Assembly (NCBI RefSeq): GCF_026341515.1 | Contig: NZ_JAPEOK010000001.1 | Span: 4,836,001-4,900,000, forward strand | Direction of reading: 5' to 3' | Length of the DNA: 64,000 bases | Origin: Streptomyces sp. NBC_00878 | Lineage (GTDB): Bacteria; Actinomycetota; Actinomycetes; Streptomycetales; Streptomycetaceae | In this document: in pieces, positions 61,717-64,000 of the stretch | Layout of the letters: each line of letters begins with the position of its first letter | Numbering within the stretch: position 1 is the first letter of the stretch | Made by a program: the position numbers and the translations under genes | The notes under the pieces: generated by a model | What the model was told of the DNA's origin: nothing | What the model saw: only the letters and a program-made list of their open reading frames with translations | Database searches by the model: none

Positions 61717-62571
61717 ATGCCCAACGACTTCAATGTGCCGGTCATCGAGGAGTTCCGCGCCAATGCGGGTCAGGTCGGCGGCTATTTCGAAGGAGCCCGG
61801 CTGATCCTGCTGACCACGACGGGAGCACGCTCGGGGAAGCCGCACACCACCCCGGTCGGCTACTACCCCGACGGCGGCGAGAGCGTGCTGGTCATCGCCT
61901 CGGCCGGCGGCGCGCCGACGCACCCGGCCTGGTTCCACAACCTGGTCGCGCACCCTCAAGTCACCGTGGAGACCGGGGTGTTCACGTACGAGGCGAAGGC
62001 GGAGGTGCTCTCGGGCGCCGCCCGGGACAAGGCCTTCGCCCGCGCGGTCGAGGCCGACGCCGGCTGGGCGGAGTACCAGGCGAAGACCACTCGGGTGATA
62101 CCGGTGGTCGCCCTCCACGAGATCGCCGTCGACGGCCCGCCGAACGTCAACGCCTCCTCGATGGGCGAGGCGCTCAAGGCCATCCATGACGCGTTCCGCC
62201 GTGAACTCGCCCTGATCCGCAAGGAGTTCACCACCGCCGGCGCCACCCTCGGTGCTCAGCTCCGCGTCAACTGCCTGACCCTCTGCGCGGGCCTGCACAA
62301 CCACCACACCGGCGAGGAACACGGCATCTTCAAGTTCCTCGCCGACAGCCACCCCCAACTCGCCCCCGCCCTGGACCGCCTGCGCGAGGAACACGGGCGC
62401 ATCGCCGCCCTGACCGCGGAGTTGAAGCGGATCGTCGGCGACGGCTCCGCGGATCCCCAGCACGCACGCCGGGAGGTCGAGCGCCTCACCGCCGAGCTGG
62501 AGGCCCATCTGACGTACGAGGAGGAGCAGTTGATCCCCGCACTCGACGCGCTGGCCGGGCTGACCCACTAG
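61717..62571 (+). CDS. Fusion of F420-dependent nitroreductase-like (DDN) and hemerythrin domains
   Basis: Encodes 284 residues. The N-terminal half (LILLTTTGARSGKPHTTPVG, VIASAGGAPTHPAWFHNLVA, HPQVTVETG) is a DDN/split-barrel domain of the F420 quinone/nitro reductase type. The C-terminal half is an HHE hemerythrin: FRRELALIRKEFT, CAGLHNHHTGEEHGIFKFLA, LREEHGRIAAL and LTYEEEQLIPAL supply the His/Glu iron ligands. It therefore may link deazaflavin redox chemistry with a di-iron site that senses or binds O2 or NO. The ATG at 61717 follows AAGAAGAGA. A bidirectional hairpin follows the gene. Confidence 0.85.
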   Translation: MPNDFNVPVIEEFRANAGQVGGYFEGARLILLTTTGARSGKPHTTPVGYYPDGGESVLVIASAGGAPTHPAWFHNLVAHPQVTVETGVFTYEAKAEVLSGAARDKAFARAVEADAGWAEYQAKTTRVIPVVALHEIAVDGPPNVNASSMGEALKAIHDAFRRELALIRKEFTTAGATLGAQLRVNCLTLCAGLHNHHTGEEHGIFKFLADSHPQLAPALDRLREEHGRIAALTAELKRIVGDGSADPQHARREVERLTAELEAHLTYEEEQLIPALDALAGLTH

Positions 62572-62647
62572 TTCGGTCTGCGCGGCAACGGCTGGGCGAC
62601 CCCGCGGACGTCCAGCCGCTCACCGGCACACCGAACGACATCAAAGA

Positions 62648-62680
62648 GGAGGGCGGCCCGATCCGCCGGCCGCCCCCTCA
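62648..62680. terminator. Bidirectional hairpin between convergent genes
   Basis: GGGCGGCC (62651-62658) pairs with GGCCGCCC (62669-62676) around a 10-base loop, extended by flanking G-A/T-C pairs. It lies between the convergent ends of the DDN-hemerythrin and MFS genes. Confidence 0.7.
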
Positions 62681-62710
62681 CCAGAACCAGAACCAGAACC
62701 TAACGAAGCA

Positions 62711-63934
62711 CTACCAGTCCGTGGCGGCGGGTTCCGGCAGGACGCCCGGGCGCGTACCGGGGACGGCCGGCTGTCGTTTGTCGTGCCTGCCCAGCGCCGC
62801 GAGGGTCAGGGTCACGGTGACCGATGCGACCGCCATCAGTGTCATCGCCGTTGCCGGGGAGGTCAGTTGGGCGAGTGCGCCCGCGATGACGGCACCGACG
62901 CCCTGCATGGCGGCCATGCCGGTGGCGTGCAGGCCGAGAGCCTGGCCCGCGAGGTCGTCGGGGGTGAGGGACATCAGGCGTTCCTGCAGGACCAGGCTCG
63001 CGGCGAAGCCGACGGAGGCGACGGTGACGGCCACGGCCGACAGCGTCACTCCGGGCCGCAGGACGAAGAACAGGTAGGGAACCGCAAGCAGCAGACGCAG
63101 CGGGGTCGCGAGACGGGAGCGCAACGCGGGCGGTACCAGGCGCCCCACCGCCATGTCGCCCGCGAACATGCCCAGCGCCCCGAACGCGTAGAGCATGCCG
63201 GCCGCTTCGGGAGCGTAGGAGACATAGAGCGAATCGCCGCCGACTATCAGGCCGTTGGGGACCCACAGGCCCAGGTAGACGAGGCGACGGGGGCGTGAGG
63301 ACCACAGGAGGGCGTTGGTGCGCCAGGTCGCCGAGACGGACGGGCGGCCGGATGCGCGCGGTGGGCGGGCCGTGAGGCCGAGGCGGGTGACGAGGGCCGA
63401 CAGCACGTACAGCGCTGCTGCAAGGAGCAGGCACGTCCTCGGGGACAGGATCACCAGCAGTGCGCCGCCCGTCGCGAACCCGGCCATCTGCACCAGGCCC
63501 CAGAGCATGTTGTAAACCGAACGCCCCAGGACATAGCCGTCCTTGGTCAGGATCTCGTTCAGCAGTCCCCCGCGTACGCCCCCGCCCAGCGACGCGACCA
63601 GGCCCTGCAGGAGTACGACGGCGAAGACCCCCCAGACCGGCAGTCCGGGCAGCGCCAGCACCGCTGTGCCGACCGCAAAGGCGAGGGTGAGGGCGGTCAG
63701 GATCGCGCGCGGGGGCAGGCGGTCGGCGCCCGAGAGCAGGACCGCGCCGCCCAGCAACTGCGCCAACTGCGGGGCGAACATGCTCACCGCCGACAGGAGC
63801 GGGGAGCCGGTGGCCCGGAAGACCAGCGTGCCGAGGGCCAGGCCACCGATCGTCTGGGCGGCGGCGAAAGCACCGAAGGAGAGCAGGAACGGGGTGAACT
63901 CCGGGGTGCGGAACAAGGAGCGGTAGCTGCGCAT
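62711..63934 (-). CDS. MFS transporter
   Basis: Encodes 407 residues with about 12 hydrophobic helices (FLLSFGAFAAAQTIGGLALG, LLLAAALYVLSALVTRLGL, LQERLMSLTPDDLAGQALGL among the segments). The family is that of MFS_1 exporters with weak motif A. The ATG is at 63934. The substrate is unknown. The last 66 bases of the window, upstream of this gene, show no clear motif. Confidence 0.85.
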   Translation of the reverse strand: MRSYRSLFRTPEFTPFLLSFGAFAAAQTIGGLALGTLVFRATGSPLLSAVSMFAPQLAQLLGGAVLLSGADRLPPRAILTALTLAFAVGTAVLALPGLPVWGVFAVVLLQGLVASLGGGVRGGLLNEILTKDGYVLGRSVYNMLWGLVQMAGFATGGALLVILSPRTCLLLAAALYVLSALVTRLGLTARPPRASGRPSVSATWRTNALLWSSRPRRLVYLGLWVPNGLIVGGDSLYVSYAPEAAGMLYAFGALGMFAGDMAVGRLVPPALRSRLATPLRLLLAVPYLFFVLRPGVTLSAVAVTVASVGFAASLVLQERLMSLTPDDLAGQALGLHATGMAAMQGVGAVIAGALAQLTSPATAMTLMAVASVTVTLTLAALGRHDKRQPAVPGTRPGVLPEPAATDW

Positions 63935-64000
63935 GGGCCGAAGTCTCGGAGCAACTCAGGGGCCCTGTTTACTGTTTCGCCGACACGCGAAACGTCGCAC

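Overview
The window is high-GC actinobacterial DNA, most likely from a Streptomyces chromosome. It carries a mycothiol gene (mshA), PP2C/SpoIIE-type phosphatase signalling, GTG starts, a rare TTA codon in an efflux gene, Streptomyces-type GC-rich intergenic repeats, and a gpmA/mshA/ybjN neighbourhood typical of that genus. No rRNA, tRNA or CRISPR array was recognised.

Layout. 1-14.8 kb is ordinary chromosome: gpmA (cut by the window edge), an MFS transporter, a DUF2000 gene divergent from an AraC regulator, a solo IS630-type element, an Eis-like acetyltransferase, ybjN-mshA, a methyltransferase, an NlpC/P60 cell-wall hydrolase, a receiver-PP2C phosphatase, a DUF2516 membrane protein, an HbhA-like Lys/Ala-rich protein and an autoregulated XRE regulator. 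At 14.8-15.2 kb lies a scrambled Lrp/AsnC pseudogene. From about 15.3 to 51.5 kb is a roughly 36 kb accessory island. From 52.4 to 64 kb the chromosome-like genes resume: a Clp-N/HTH protein, a broken Phd-like gene, a tetR/MFS/flavin-monooxygenase cluster, glyoxalase-fold and GNAT enzymes, a DDN-hemerythrin fusion and an MFS transporter.

The island looks like a Tn7-like element loaded with anti-phage genes. Its transposition operon is tnsA-tnsB-tnsC-tniQ1-tniQ2 (51.2 to 45.3 kb, minus strand, every junction overlapping or nearly so). The cargo is: a five-gene type I restriction-like operon (hsdR with a degenerate helicase, hsdS, hsdM, an ABC-type ATPase and an HNH nuclease); a 1,223-residue nuclease-STAND-repeat protein; a trypco2/trypsin-STAND-membrane pair; a zinc-knuckle protein of unknown role; and a two-gene CBASS module (AGS-C CD-NTase plus HNH-SAVED Cap5).

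The island has been rearranged. Two identical 1,442-bp IS701 copies sit in opposite orientation at CTAG sites, one in a TnsA-like gene and one in tniQ2. The 25.5 kb between them is inverted. Undoing the inversion on paper rejoins both genes in frame to the base. Two identical IS630 copies then entered both CTAG flanks of one IS701, and an IS982 entered a third CTAG in tniQ2. Two separate loci (15.30 and 51.38 kb) carry phased 20-bp direct repeats just upstream of TnsA-like gene fragments; these look like transposase-binding transposon ends.

Functional statements rest on motifs read by eye and on family knowledge. No database search was run.
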